Shown piece by piece: positions 1 to 7,595 of a stretch of DNA of 64,000 nt (its first letter is position 1; each line of letters starts with the position of its first letter). The position numbers were made by a program, and so were the translations under genes. The notes beneath the pieces are model-generated. The model was not told where the DNA came from, ran no database searches, and worked only from the letters and a program-made list of their open reading frames with translations. The stretch lies in contig OZ245738.1 in the NCBI GenBank assembly GCA_965227265.1, forward strand, positions 310,001 to 374,000, written 5' to 3'. This DNA is from UBA2336 sp965227265. GTDB lineage: Bacteria > Bacteroidota > Bacteroidia > Cytophagales > Cyclobacteriaceae.

Positions 1-34
1 CTCAAACTTTGAACTTCTAACCGCGAACTTCGGA

Positions 35-385
35 TTATAGCCCGTACTTTCCGAAAATCTGTTTCAGCTCATCCGTAAAAAGCTGACTTTGTTCGGCATT
101 AACCGCAGCCCCGTCCTGCTTGATCGCGGTGATCAGGCTTGAATAGTGAACCAGGTCAAGCGTGCTGGCCCGCAATTCGTTCAAATCCCGTTTCATAAAC
201 TCGCGCTTCACCGCGCTGATAGCCACCGTGTTATACAAGTCTTCCAGTAAATCCATGAGTGCATCATCATGCCGTGTAAGCTCGCGCAAGCGCGTGTCGC
301 GCAGCGATCGGATGTAAGCAATGATAGTTTCAACTGAAGGCGCGACTCGGGATGCTGAGTCAGAAGAGAGTGGTGCTGCGTGCAT
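35..385 (-). CDS. Hypothetical helical protein, 116 aa
   Basis: I do not recognise this protein. It has no signal peptide and no membrane segment. After a Ser/Ala-rich N-terminus of about 15 residues it looks almost wholly helical and charged (RSLRDTRLRELTRHDD, then LMDLLEDLYNT), ending in KQIFGKYGL. It is probably a small soluble cytoplasmic protein. The start is an ATG (cat at 383-385). It stands alone and is divergent from the acidic secreted protein at 681, with a repeat-bearing gap between them. The reading frame and composition look like real coding sequence, but no function can be assigned. Confidence 0.6.
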   Translation of the reverse strand: MHAAPLSSDSASRVAPSVETIIAYIRSLRDTRLRELTRHDDALMDLLEDLYNTVAISAVKREFMKRDLNELRASTLDLVHYSSLITAIKQDGAAVNAEQSQLFTDELKQIFGKYGL

Positions 386-493
386 AGAACGCTCAAATAT
401 ACTAAGTGATTTGAAATGATAAACTATAAAGCTTTTTATTCAAAGATTGCTTCTATGCAGCAAAGGGCACAAGTGATTACTATGATTTTTATA

Positions 494-585
494 AGAGTAC
501 AATCACACCATAGACTATTAAACTGTAAACGATTGACTATCAAACTGTCGACTATGGACGGTTAAACTGTCGACTACTAAACTGT
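494..585. repeat. Short word repeats in the divergent gap
   Basis: The gap 386-680 has no convincing gene. From about 494 to 585 the words 'gactat' or 'cgacta' and 'aaactgt' recur four to five times in imperfect form. This resembles the TAACTA-word palindromes elsewhere in the window. I see no good TAnnTTTG promoter box here. The remaining AT-rich part (386-493) shows nothing definite. Confidence 0.45.
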
Positions 586-609
586 ATTATCCCCGGTCAC
601 GCTCTAATA

Positions 610-631
610 TCACCGAGCGGAGTCGAGGTGT
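610..631. repeat. REP-like element (CACCGAGCGGAGTCGAGGTG)
   Basis: CACC at 611-614 is complementary to GGTG at 627-630 around a GC-rich core. From memory, elements of the type 'cctcgactccgctcggtga' are common between genes in Bacteroidota. It sits about 50 bases before the ATG at 681 and may be a remnant of such a dispersed repeat. Its function is unknown. Confidence 0.35.
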
Positions 632-680
632 AACCTTTCCCAATTCCCGAAGTATCCCTGTAAACCAAAATCCTGCAGCC

Positions 681-1274
681 ATGAGCCACACGAATCGCAC
701 CTTGTTTGTTTTCCTGATAATCTGTTTGCCATTGGCAGCATTTTCACAAAAAGCTGAATCTCCGAAAGAAGAACCAAAAACAGAAGAAGCGTCCAAATCC
801 ACCGGGTTAAGAAAAGTAGCAAGCGGCAATCGGAATACTGATGTTCACATCGATGAAGCACAGCTCGAAGCAGCGATTGAGTCAGCGATTGAAAGTTCGT
901 TACGGTCGGTAGAACATTCCCTCGAAAGCCTGGAGATTCATATCGAACCAATTGAAATCAACCTTGACAATCTTGACCTGAGTCTTGACCCAATTGTAAT
1001 TAATATCCCGGAAATCAATATCGACATCGAGCCAATCGAAATTGAGCTGGAAGAACTGGAGTTTGATATGGACGATATGGAAGCGGACCTGGATTTTGAT
1101 CTGGAGAATGATAGCGATGATGCAGAAGCGGAGGATGACGGAGAAGAGGTGATTAAAATAAAACACCGGAATGAAAGTCGCGAGGTTGTAGAGGTGAAGC
1201 AAAAATCAGGTAGAGATAAATCCAGCAAAGCTGAAAAGGAGAAAGCGAAAGGCTTAAAGAAAATTTCACCTTAA
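681..1274 (+). CDS. Secreted acidic protein with alternating Ile/Leu-acid repeats
   Basis: A clear type I signal peptide comes first (TLFVFLIICLPLAAFSQ, about residues 7-23). It is followed by a charged stretch and then a striking region at about residues 85-150 in which hydrophobic and acidic residues alternate (IEPIEINLDNLDLSLDP and similar). It turns into a pure Asp/Glu tract and ends in a Lys/Glu-rich tail. The protein is therefore exported, strongly acidic in the middle and basic at the end. The alternating pattern suggests beta-strands or a cation-binding surface, but that is inference. No family is recognised. The long minus-strand reading frames opposite the repeat are by-products of the biased composition. 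Confidence 0.65.
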   Translation: MSHTNRTLFVFLIICLPLAAFSQKAESPKEEPKTEEASKSTGLRKVASGNRNTDVHIDEAQLEAAIESAIESSLRSVEHSLESLEIHIEPIEINLDNLDLSLDPIVINIPEINIDIEPIEIELEELEFDMDDMEADLDFDLENDSDDAEAEDDGEEVIKIKHRNESREVVEVKQKSGRDKSSKAEKEKAKGLKKISP

Positions 1275-1321
1275 CCTCAAACCTCAAACCTCGAACTTCG
1301 AATCTCGAATTGAGAGTTGAA
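1275..1321. repeat. TCAAACCTCGAAC-type word repeat
   Basis: Directly after the stop codon, 'cctcaaa' and 'cctcgaa' words recur (aacctcaaacctcaaacctc, then cgaacttcgaatctcgaa), ending in a small TCTC/GAGA hairpin. The first 33 bases of the window carry the same words (ctcaaactttgaacttc, then gcgaacttcgg). It lies between two genes of the same strand. Confidence 0.5.
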
Positions 1322-1367
1322 TTATCACAACATTTTTGTTAGGTTAGTAGCAGTTAAACCAAACGTT

Positions 1368-1799
1368 ATGACTGCTCCAACAAAACCTACTGCGTCCTTC
1401 TGGATAATCAGTGTTCTGGCTCTCCTATGGAATTTAATGGGCGTGATGGCCTACATCATGCACGTAACAATGACTCCCGAAGCGATTCAGGCACTACCCG
1501 CTGAAGAACAGCAACTCTACACAAACATTCCGGTATGGGCTACGGCAGCTTTTGCAATTGCAGTTTGGGGCAGTACACTCGGATGTGTTTTATTATTACT
1601 CCGGAAAAAACTTGCCACTCCCGTGCTGATCGTTTCTTTCGTAGCCATACTGGTTCAAATGATTCATCAGCTTTTCATCAGCAAATCGATTGAAGTCTAC
1701 GGACCGGGTGGAGCAGTTATGCCCGTGATGATAATTGTGATCGGTGCATTCCTAATCTGGTACGCACGTAAAGCAACAGCTAAGGGCTGGTTGAATTAA
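1368..1799 (+). CDS. Small four-helix integral membrane protein
   Basis: This 143-residue inner-membrane protein has four predicted membrane helices: FWIISVLALLWNLMGVMAYI, then one each around TAAFAIAVWGSTLGCVLLLL, PVLIVSFVAILVQMIHQLF and AVMPVMIIVIGAFLIWYA. A loop containing MTPEAIQALPAEEQQLY joins helices 1 and 2. I recall similar short proteins in Bacteroidota, some labelled sugar transporter without evidence. The role is unknown. The reading frame can be extended to a TTG at 1317, but the ATG at 1368 gives a normal N-terminus (MTAPTKPTASFW) just before the first helix, so I prefer it. Confidence 0.65.
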   Translation: MTAPTKPTASFWIISVLALLWNLMGVMAYIMHVTMTPEAIQALPAEEQQLYTNIPVWATAAFAIAVWGSTLGCVLLLLRKKLATPVLIVSFVAILVQMIHQLFISKSIEVYGPGGAVMPVMIIVIGAFLIWYARKATAKGWLN

Positions 1800-1853
1800 T
1801 TGAAGTGAGTTGTGCGTTGTATGTGAGCGTCTTGAGTTCATAAGAGCGATTGC

Positions 1854-2153
1854 TCAGGAGAAATTTTCTTTCATCATCTTTTTGAAAGCTGGATGCAGTT
1901 GCGAATTCAAAAATTCGGTGATGGTAACTTCTGCCAGGCCGTGCTTGCAAAACGGATCTTCTGCCATAATCGCTTCGAGATCTTGTTTGGATTGACAGGT
2001 GGCTACAATAATTCCGCCCGTGCGTGGCACTTTTCGTCCTGAGGTTAAGAAAACATTCTGCTTATAATAGGTGTTCAGAAATTTCACATGCTCGGTCATG
2101 TATGCGTCAAGCTGTTCCAGCGGGACAATGTAGGTAAGGTTGATAATGAACAT
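1854..2153 (-). CDS. YciI family protein
   Basis: This 99-residue protein has the YciI ferredoxin-like fold pattern. It starts MFIINLTYIVPLEQLDAYM, followed by HVKFLNTYYKQNVFLTSGRK, a Gly-rich strand (PRTGGIIVA) and the typical EAIMAEDPFCKHGLAEVTI segment, where the conserved Asp-Pro of YciI occurs. Family members are small dimeric proteins of mostly unknown enzymatic role. The open frame extends upstream to 2555, but that part has no homology-like character and overlaps the transferase at 2370, so the ATG at 2151-2153 is chosen. Nothing nearby links it to a pathway. Confidence 0.8.
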   Translation of the reverse strand: MFIINLTYIVPLEQLDAYMTEHVKFLNTYYKQNVFLTSGRKVPRTGGIIVATCQSKQDLEAIMAEDPFCKHGLAEVTITEFLNSQLHPAFKKMMKENFS

Positions 2154-2222
2154 GCTGTAAGATAGTAATCCCCTTGAAAAATAGCGTAAGGTTAATGTTG
2201 ACTTCCATAAGGAAAACACGTC

Positions 2223-2273
2223 ACTTCGAGCGCTAATAAAGTAAATTAAGTAACTAAGCAATCTGCGAGAAGT
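2223..2273. repeat. Imperfect inverted repeat (ACTTCgagCGC / GCGaGAAGT)
   Basis: ACTTC at 2223-2227 plus CGC at 2231-2233 can pair with GCG at 2265-2267 plus GAAGT at 2269-2273, with an AT-rich loop. It lies in the divergent gap between the YciI gene and the transferase gene. The arms resemble the dispersed 'TTCGAGCG...GCGAGAA' element that I recall from Bacteroidota intergenic regions, here with a longer centre. Confidence 0.35.
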
Positions 2274-2369
2274 CTCAATCCCGGTAATACATTTCTGATA
2301 AGAACCCGTATGTGAAATTGATATATAAGGAATGTGAAATTTTCTTCGCGTGAGGATTATCTTGCCGCC

Positions 2370-3443
2370 ATGTTCGTTGAAGTCCATACACCGCAGCATC
2401 TCACCGGCCAGGAACTTGATCATTACTTGAATCGTGGCTGGTTCAGGATGGGCCAAACAATTTTTACCACCAATTTTGCGCACGTAAAGGATCAAATGCT
2501 CAGCACCATCTGGCTGCGGGTACCGCTTCGGGATTACAAGCGTGACGCAACACACACGAAGCTGCTGAAACGAAATACAAATTTTAAAACGAGCATTCAG
2601 CTGGCTTCTATAACAGAGGAGAAAGAAGCACTCTACTCACGTTACCGGGAATCACTGCCTTTTACCGTGAGTGAATCGTTGCACCATTTACTTTTTGGTA
2701 AGGAAGATGCATCGGTTTATACGACATACGAAGTAACGTTGCACGATCAGGATAAGCTTGTCGCGTGTGGCTTTTTCGATCTGGGTGGGAACAGTGCGGA
2801 AGGCATTGTTTCGTATTATGATCCTGAATATAAAAAATACAGTCCGGGTAAATACCTCATCTATTCCAAAATACAATTCTGCAAAGAACTTGGATTGGAA
2901 TTTTTCTATCCTGGTTATTTTGTTCCCGGCAATCCGTACTTTGATTATAAGCTCACCATCGGTACTGCGGCATTGCAATTTTTACACCTGGGATCGGATA
3001 CGTGGAGGCATATAGATACATTCACACCCGCTGATATTCCTGTGGGTGTTATGCAGCGTAAGCTTAATGATTTACGTGAGCTGCTTCAACAAGCCGGATT
3101 AGAAAGTCATATCCTGAAGTATGAGTTCTTCGATGCGGGCTTGATTCCGGAGATGCGTAACAGCGCATTACTTGACTTTCCGTTGTTTCTTCATTTGGGC
3201 AGTGTTACGGAAGAGCCTGTAAATGTGCTGATTGTTTTTGACGTCCGCGATGATCAGTTTCATTTACTGGTCTGCGCACCTGTTTGGAAACCTGATCGCA
3301 CCAATCCTGATCTTGCCTTTTACTCTTCATTTTTTCTGAAACCTGTTCAGGAAGTTCATCAGGCACAACATGAATCTCAGGTTGCTTCTTTGCTGATCAA
3401 AATCAGTCGGCAAAACAACACTGGTTTGCTGAACTTACTTTAA
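2370..3443 (+). CDS. ATE1/Bpt-like aminoacyl-tRNA-protein transferase
   Basis: The C-terminal half matches the arginyl-tRNA-protein transferase (ATE1) fold: VACGFFDLGGNSAEGIVSYY followed by DPEYKKYSPGKYLIYSKIQF and GLEFFYPGYFVPGNPYFDYK, the part that places the aminoacyl-tRNA and N-terminal substrate. Such enzymes attach an amino acid to protein N-termini to mark them for ClpAP/ClpS-type degradation. The eukaryotic Cys-rich N-terminal motif is absent; the protein begins MFVEVHTPQHLTGQELDHYL and continues to GWFRMGQTIFTTNF. The frame extends to a GTG at 2334, but the ATG at 2370 is the better start (357 aa). Its last 9 bases overlap the converging lipoprotein gene. The amino acid transferred cannot be told from sequence. 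Confidence 0.65.
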   Translation: MFVEVHTPQHLTGQELDHYLNRGWFRMGQTIFTTNFAHVKDQMLSTIWLRVPLRDYKRDATHTKLLKRNTNFKTSIQLASITEEKEALYSRYRESLPFTVSESLHHLLFGKEDASVYTTYEVTLHDQDKLVACGFFDLGGNSAEGIVSYYDPEYKKYSPGKYLIYSKIQFCKELGLEFFYPGYFVPGNPYFDYKLTIGTAALQFLHLGSDTWRHIDTFTPADIPVGVMQRKLNDLRELLQQAGLESHILKYEFFDAGLIPEMRNSALLDFPLFLHLGSVTEEPVNVLIVFDVRDDQFHLLVCAPVWKPDRTNPDLAFYSSFFLKPVQEVHQAQHESQVASLLIKISRQNNTGLLNLL

Positions 3444-4235
3444 ATCTGCAGCGATGATTGCTTTCACGCGTGAGCGGAAAGTTGTTCCGTCATTTTTCTG
3501 GTATGCCAATAAGCTGTCAACCCGTGAACGTCTTTCATAGGATGGGTAAAACAGTGTGTCACTTTTTAATAAAAATCCGAAGTCACCTTCACTTGCTAAA
3601 CCATCTTTTTGAAGTTCGTGCATGAATAGCTTATTATTCACCTGTAGCCGAAGCCAGTCATTACCATCAGGAGAAATATATTCAGGTTCAAAAGCAGACA
3701 GCTTCTGATAAACAATAGCATACACCGTAAAGTATACATCGCCCTCGTTAAGCCCAACAACCTCAGCGTTCAGCCACTGCAGCAATTTGTTTTCATGATC
3801 AGGCTTTGCATAATTCTCTTTGGCGAAATCTACAATAGTGTGGTATTCTCTTTCATAAAACCTGGAAGGATCAAGGTATAACGTGTACGGTCGTTGTGTT
3901 GGAGGAGCGTAATCAGGTCCCCGTTTCACCGTATCAATGATAGTGTATGGAGTTCCGCTAAGAATGGTTGAATCAAGCGGGAAAAACCCGAATTCTGTTG
4001 AGCCCCCACTTACCAGGATTGAAGGACTATCCGTACCAAAATTGGTCATGCTAATGATGCGAAAGCGTTTGGTTGTTTCCAGTGTTTGCTGACTGAAAAC
4101 TTCAAATTCAAACTTTGTTCCATTAATGAAAGCTTCTTCGGAGCGTTCATTTTTAATACATCCGCCAACCATTAACAACGCACATAGAAAAGGTACGTTC
4201 ATAAACCACAAAAGTTTTCTATAAAGAGCCATCAT
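3435..4235 (-). CDS. Hypothetical lipoprotein, 266 aa
   Basis: The N-terminus has a lipoprotein signal ending at a Cys (FLCALLMVGGC, about residues 16-26), so the protein is lipid-anchored in the envelope. The rest is a soluble domain with Ser/Thr/Gly-rich strands followed by a helical part rich in Tyr and charged residues, ending RSRVKAIIAADLK. I do not recognise a family. It lies 43 bases downstream of another lipoprotein gene on the same strand, so the two are probably co-transcribed. Its 3' end overlaps that of the convergent ATE1-like gene by 9 bases. Confidence 0.65.
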   Translation of the reverse strand: MMALYRKLLWFMNVPFLCALLMVGGCIKNERSEEAFINGTKFEFEVFSQQTLETTKRFRIISMTNFGTDSPSILVSGGSTEFGFFPLDSTILSGTPYTIIDTVKRGPDYAPPTQRPYTLYLDPSRFYEREYHTIVDFAKENYAKPDHENKLLQWLNAEVVGLNEGDVYFTVYAIVYQKLSAFEPEYISPDGNDWLRLQVNNKLFMHELQKDGLASEGDFGFLLKSDTLFYPSYERRSRVDSLLAYQKNDGTTFRSRVKAIIAADLK

Positions 4236-4278
4236 ATATTTTTAGATAGCACTGAAAGTACACTCTTGATATCAGCAT

Positions 4279-5748
4279 TTAAAATGACATCGATTTTTGA
4301 ATTACTGTAGTAACTTCTCCGGAAGGTAACGTATACTTGATCTTGTAAGGATAGGTTCCCTGGGGGATTGGATCAATCAGACTCCAGATTATTGGATGTT
4401 CGCGATCACCTTCCTCAACCGTATCCACATAACGGAGCACAACTTGGGCTTGAATTTCCTGGAAGTCTTGCAGAAGAACGTTAGCAAGAGAATAATCAAC
4501 TGATGGACTGCTCCCTGGTGCTATCGCAGGTGCATTGTTGTTGGTAATCATTTCAGCTGTTAGTTGCCCGCTGCCCATTCTGGAGAAACTCATCGCGCGA
4601 ACGGGTGGATAACCCATGCCTGTAGTGTCGCGTGTTACGGTAGGCTTAAAATCAGCATCTGACCAGGGTGCATAAAGCATGGGGTACAGTTGCTCATCGT
4701 ACCATTCCGTACCTTCCAGCTCAGCTTCAAACCGCACCAGGTTGGTGGCATACGGAATTGCATAAGCTTGACCTATCGTGATCGTTTCAATCTTTGTTTC
4801 AGACTCAAATGAATCAAAGTACTCTCCGGCATCTGTAATAAAATGGCTCAAAACGTGACCCCTCCACGGAATCACTAATATCCGGAACACAGGTTCTCTG
4901 AACGTGAGTGTATTAAATTTTTCAGAAAAAGTCTTGTACTTGCTTGTGCGGAAGTGATATTCCAGCAACACGTTATCCGTGGAGGCTTCGCGGGCTACAA
5001 ATTTCAGCTTGTAAATTGTTTGTGTTTCAAGTCCTTCTGGTCTGTTGAAGGTTATAGTTTTTTTATCTTCATCATAAGAAGCAGGCTCTTCAAATGAGAT
5101 ACCGCCTGTAGTGAAGATGGCCCGGTAAGTATGAGTTGAAGATTCAAACATGGCTTTCTGTCCGCGTTTTAACTGGATAAAACAGGTTGGATGTTCATCA
5201 ATCAGAAAGTGATATTGATTGGGAATAGGGTATAAAGATTTAATATTATCCTCCCGCAGTTCAATCTCCAGTTGTGCTGTTGAAACCTCGTGTGTAACGG
5301 TTTGGCGAACATCTTGATCTTCCCAGGTCACTACAACCCAGCCCGGAGCAGTCTTGAGTTCCCAGTGTGCTTTTACAGAAACAGTAAAAGAAGCATTGGG
5401 TTCCAGCATATCCACGGGATATACCGTTACCGATAATTTATTCGCAGCAAATTGTTTGGTAGTAACAACACCTTCAATCGATACTTCGTCAATGATCGCG
5501 CGATAATAGCGGGTTCCAATCAGTTGCTCAGCGCTATCTGCTTCGTTAAAAAATACGCGGATCGAATCACGAACAAGTATCTCCTCGCTTTCGGTTGGAT
5601 AAAAAGAGGCAACGATTTCCCGGTCGAGTATGGGAGGAGGAAGATCGTTTGGCTTTTTAGTTGGGTCTTCAGTTTCAAAGCATGAGGTGAGAAACAAAAT
5701 ACAAGAGACGAGAATGCAACCAGTAAGACCGTATTTAAACGCTTTCAT
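4279..5748 (-). CDS. Hypothetical lipoprotein with Ig-like beta domains, 489 aa
   Basis: It starts with a lipoprotein signal (LVSCILFLTSCFE, Cys at about residue 23). The mature part is beta-rich and probably holds two or three Ig-like modules: one near residues 45-150 (IVASFYPTESEEILVRDSIR, compare bacterial Ig-like repeats), one near 170-270 ending YHFRTSKYK, and a C-terminal part finishing with PIPQGTYPYKIKYTLPSGEV, a strand pattern seen in surface proteins. It is the upstream gene of a two-lipoprotein unit and divergent from the pseudouridine synthase. A surface or outer-membrane role is likely; the ligand is unknown. Confidence 0.65.
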   Translation of the reverse strand: MKAFKYGLTGCILVSCILFLTSCFETEDPTKKPNDLPPPILDREIVASFYPTESEEILVRDSIRVFFNEADSAEQLIGTRYYRAIIDEVSIEGVVTTKQFAANKLSVTVYPVDMLEPNASFTVSVKAHWELKTAPGWVVVTWEDQDVRQTVTHEVSTAQLEIELREDNIKSLYPIPNQYHFLIDEHPTCFIQLKRGQKAMFESSTHTYRAIFTTGGISFEEPASYDEDKKTITFNRPEGLETQTIYKLKFVAREASTDNVLLEYHFRTSKYKTFSEKFNTLTFREPVFRILVIPWRGHVLSHFITDAGEYFDSFESETKIETITIGQAYAIPYATNLVRFEAELEGTEWYDEQLYPMLYAPWSDADFKPTVTRDTTGMGYPPVRAMSFSRMGSGQLTAEMITNNNAPAIAPGSSPSVDYSLANVLLQDFQEIQAQVVLRYVDTVEEGDREHPIIWSLIDPIPQGTYPYKIKYTLPSGEVTTVIQKSMSF

Positions 5749-5829
5749 AGGAATGAGGTTAGTTAAAAATAGCTGTTTGGTCCTGAATGTTCAAATTGGG
5801 TGAGAATTTTATGAAACGAACGGTATGCT

Positions 5830-5837
5830 TACCTTTG
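5830..5837 (+). promoter_or_regulatory. -7 box TACCTTTG before the RluA-type gene
   Basis: TACCTTTG fits the Bacteroidota sigma consensus TAnnTTTG exactly and ends 9 bases before the ATG at 5847. It therefore predicts a very short leader and argues against the longer frame that begins at 5787. A -33 TTG at the right distance is not clear. Confidence 0.6.
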
Positions 5838-5846
5838 CCCAATTGT

Positions 5847-6563
5847 ATGGCTGCAAAGCAAATCAGGGTTCAGGAAATTATTATTTGGGAAGACGAAGAT
5901 TACTTCGCGCTGAACAAGCCACCGTTCATTTCAACCTTACAAGATCGGGCCGATGAAACTAATCTGCTTGATCTCGCAAAAGGTTATGTAGAAGACGCTC
6001 AGGTCTGTCACCGGTTGGATAAGGATACTTCCGGTGTGATTATGTTTGCCAAAAACCCGGAAGCATATCGCAAGCTAAACATGCAGTTTGAAAATCGCAG
6101 GGTTCAGAAAGTTTATCATGCTGTGGTAGATGGAATTCATAATTTTAAAGAAGAGCTTGTCGATGCCCCGATCTTAAAACAGGATGACGGTATCTCCAAG
6201 ATCAGCAAGACCGGCAAACCGGCACAAACCTGGTTCAACTCAATTCAGTCGTACAGAAATTATACATTAATAGAGTGTCGCCCCATTACCGGCCGTCAGC
6301 ATCAGATCAGAATCCACCTCTCTTTATTAAAGACAAGCATTACCGGGGATGAGCTCTATGGCGGAAAGTTATTCTACCTGTCGAGCGTAAAGCGCGGATT
6401 CAACCTCAAAAAAAACACAGAAGAAGAACCCTTCATGAAGCGGATGGCGCTGCACGCCCGGTCGCTGGAGTTTACCAACATGAAGCACGAGGACACTATT
6501 ATAGAGGCGCCTTACCCGAAGGATTTTCAGGCGCTTGTAAGACAATTGGAGCTTAATTCCTGA
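5847..6563 (+). CDS. RluA-family rRNA/tRNA pseudouridine synthase
   Basis: This enzyme converts uridine to pseudouridine in structured RNA. The family signature HRLDKDTSGVIMFAKN is present with catalytic Asp at residue 58, and RPITGRQHQIRIHLSLL holds the second conserved motif near residues 149-165. There is no N-terminal S4 domain, so it belongs with the compact RluA/TruC-type members of about 240 residues (238 here). I chose the ATG at 5847 because a perfect -7 box lies just upstream; the frame is open to 5787. The target uridine cannot be predicted. It precedes the ribosomal protein operon but has its own promoter. Confidence 0.85.
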   Translation: MAAKQIRVQEIIIWEDEDYFALNKPPFISTLQDRADETNLLDLAKGYVEDAQVCHRLDKDTSGVIMFAKNPEAYRKLNMQFENRRVQKVYHAVVDGIHNFKEELVDAPILKQDDGISKISKTGKPAQTWFNSIQSYRNYTLIECRPITGRQHQIRIHLSLLKTSITGDELYGGKLFYLSSVKRGFNLKKNTEEEPFMKRMALHARSLEFTNMKHEDTIIEAPYPKDFQALVRQLELNS

Positions 6564-6656
6564 AAATAATGGCACCCGCATTAGGGTTTGGGTAGAATTT
6601 CGGCCGTAATGCGTATTCCCAATGCCTATTTCCTCCCCGAAAAGCTGAAACCCGGC

Positions 6657-6687
6657 TTGGATTTGAGACCCGATAATTTTACCTTTG
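6657..6687 (+). promoter_or_regulatory. Promoter of the rplM-rpsI-rpsB operon
   Basis: TTGG at 6657-6660 and TACCTTTG at 6680-6687 match the Bacteroidota -33 and -7 elements with about 20 bases between them. The leader to the ATG of rplM is about 45 bases. Confidence 0.7.
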
Positions 6688-6736
6688 TGTCCCTTTTCAA
6701 AAGAAGGGTGAAGAATCATCGATTTTAACAGTAAAA

Positions 6737-7186
6737 ATGGACCATTTAAGCTATAGAACCGCACACGCCAACAAGGCTACGGTTGAAAAAAATTGGATCC
6801 TGGTTGACGCAAAAGACCAGGTATTAGGCCGTGTTGCCAGCGAGATTGCAAAAATCATCCGCGGTAAGCACAAAACCAGCTACACTCCAAATGTTGATTG
6901 CGGAGATAACGTAGTGGTTATTAATGCCGAGAAAGTAAAACTGACCGGTAAAAAATGGACTAACCGCGTGTTGTTTACACACTCTGGTTTTCCAGGCGGA
7001 CAACGTGAGCATACGCCAGCGTTGATCCGTGAAAAGCACCCTGCACGTTTGGTGGAGCACGCTGTAAAAGGTATGCTGCCTAAAAATCGTTTGGGAAGCG
7101 AGCTGTTCAGAAGCCTGCACGTGTACATCGGTGCCGAACATCCGCACGAAGCACAACAACCAAAAGAACTTAAGTTTAAACTATAA
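6737..7186 (+). CDS. rplM: 50S ribosomal protein L13
   Basis: L13 is an early-assembling protein of the large ribosomal subunit that binds 23S rRNA. The sequence shows the family hallmarks: WILVDAKDQVLGRVASEIAK near the N-terminus, GDNVVVINAEKVKLTGKKW, and VKGMLPKNRLGSELFRSLHV followed by the YIGAEHPHEAQQP tail. Its 149 residues are normal for the family. It is the first gene of an operon with rpsI, separated by only 3 bases. Coupling of L13 and S9 is nearly universal in bacteria. The start fits the promoter at 6657-6687. Confidence 0.97.
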   Translation: MDHLSYRTAHANKATVEKNWILVDAKDQVLGRVASEIAKIIRGKHKTSYTPNVDCGDNVVVINAEKVKLTGKKWTNRVLFTHSGFPGGQREHTPALIREKHPARLVEHAVKGMLPKNRLGSELFRSLHVYIGAEHPHEAQQPKELKFKL

Positions 7187-7189
7187 TTA

Positions 7190-7576
7190 ATGGATAATTT
7201 TAACGCAACGGGTAGAAGGAAGACTTCAGTAGCCAGAGTTTACGTAACTCCGGGGAAAGGTGACATCACTGTGAACGCCCGTGATCTCAAGGAATATTTC
7301 CTATCTGAGATTCACCAGACAATGGTTAAGCAGCCACTTGTGGCGCTTAAATTCGAAAATCAGTACGATGTAAGTGTTAACGTAGAAGGAGGCGGTATCA
7401 AAGGTCAGGCAGAAGCAATTCGCCTTGGCATTTCACGCGCACTTGTACTTTCAAATGCTGAGAACAAGCCAACATTGAGAAAAGAGGGTTTCGTAACCCG
7501 CGACTCACGCATGGTGGAACGTAAGAAGCCGGGTAGAAGAAAAGCCAGACGGAAGTTCCAGTTCAGCAAACGTTAA
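7190..7576 (+). CDS. rpsI: 30S ribosomal protein S9
   Basis: S9 is a small-subunit protein whose C-terminal tail reaches the P-site tRNA. The 128-residue sequence has the typical N-terminal GRRKTSVARVYVTPGKG, a central VNVEGGGIKGQAEAIRLGIS and the basic tail RKKPGRRKARRKFQFSKR ending in Lys-Arg. It starts 3 bases after rplM and is followed 19 bases later by rpsB, so all three are expected to be on one transcript from the promoter at 6657-6687. Confidence 0.97.
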   Translation: MDNFNATGRRKTSVARVYVTPGKGDITVNARDLKEYFLSEIHQTMVKQPLVALKFENQYDVSVNVEGGGIKGQAEAIRLGISRALVLSNAENKPTLRKEGFVTRDSRMVERKKPGRRKARRKFQFSKR

Positions 7577-7595
7577 TCTTAAACATCGAAATCAC

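Noticed and set aside
494..585. CRISPR array
   Set aside because: The words are too short and irregular, with no equal spacers and no cas gene in the window.
900..1228. Two long minus-strand frames opposite the acidic secreted protein
   Set aside because: They mirror the biased Ile/Glu/Asp codons of the plus-strand gene and lack any family-like pattern.
1810..1995. 61-codon plus-strand frame opposite the YciI gene
   Set aside because: It lies wholly in the shadow of the YciI-like gene, which has clear family motifs.
2154..2555. N-terminal extension of the YciI frame on the minus strand
   Set aside because: It overlaps the transferase start on the other strand and lacks homology-like sequence.
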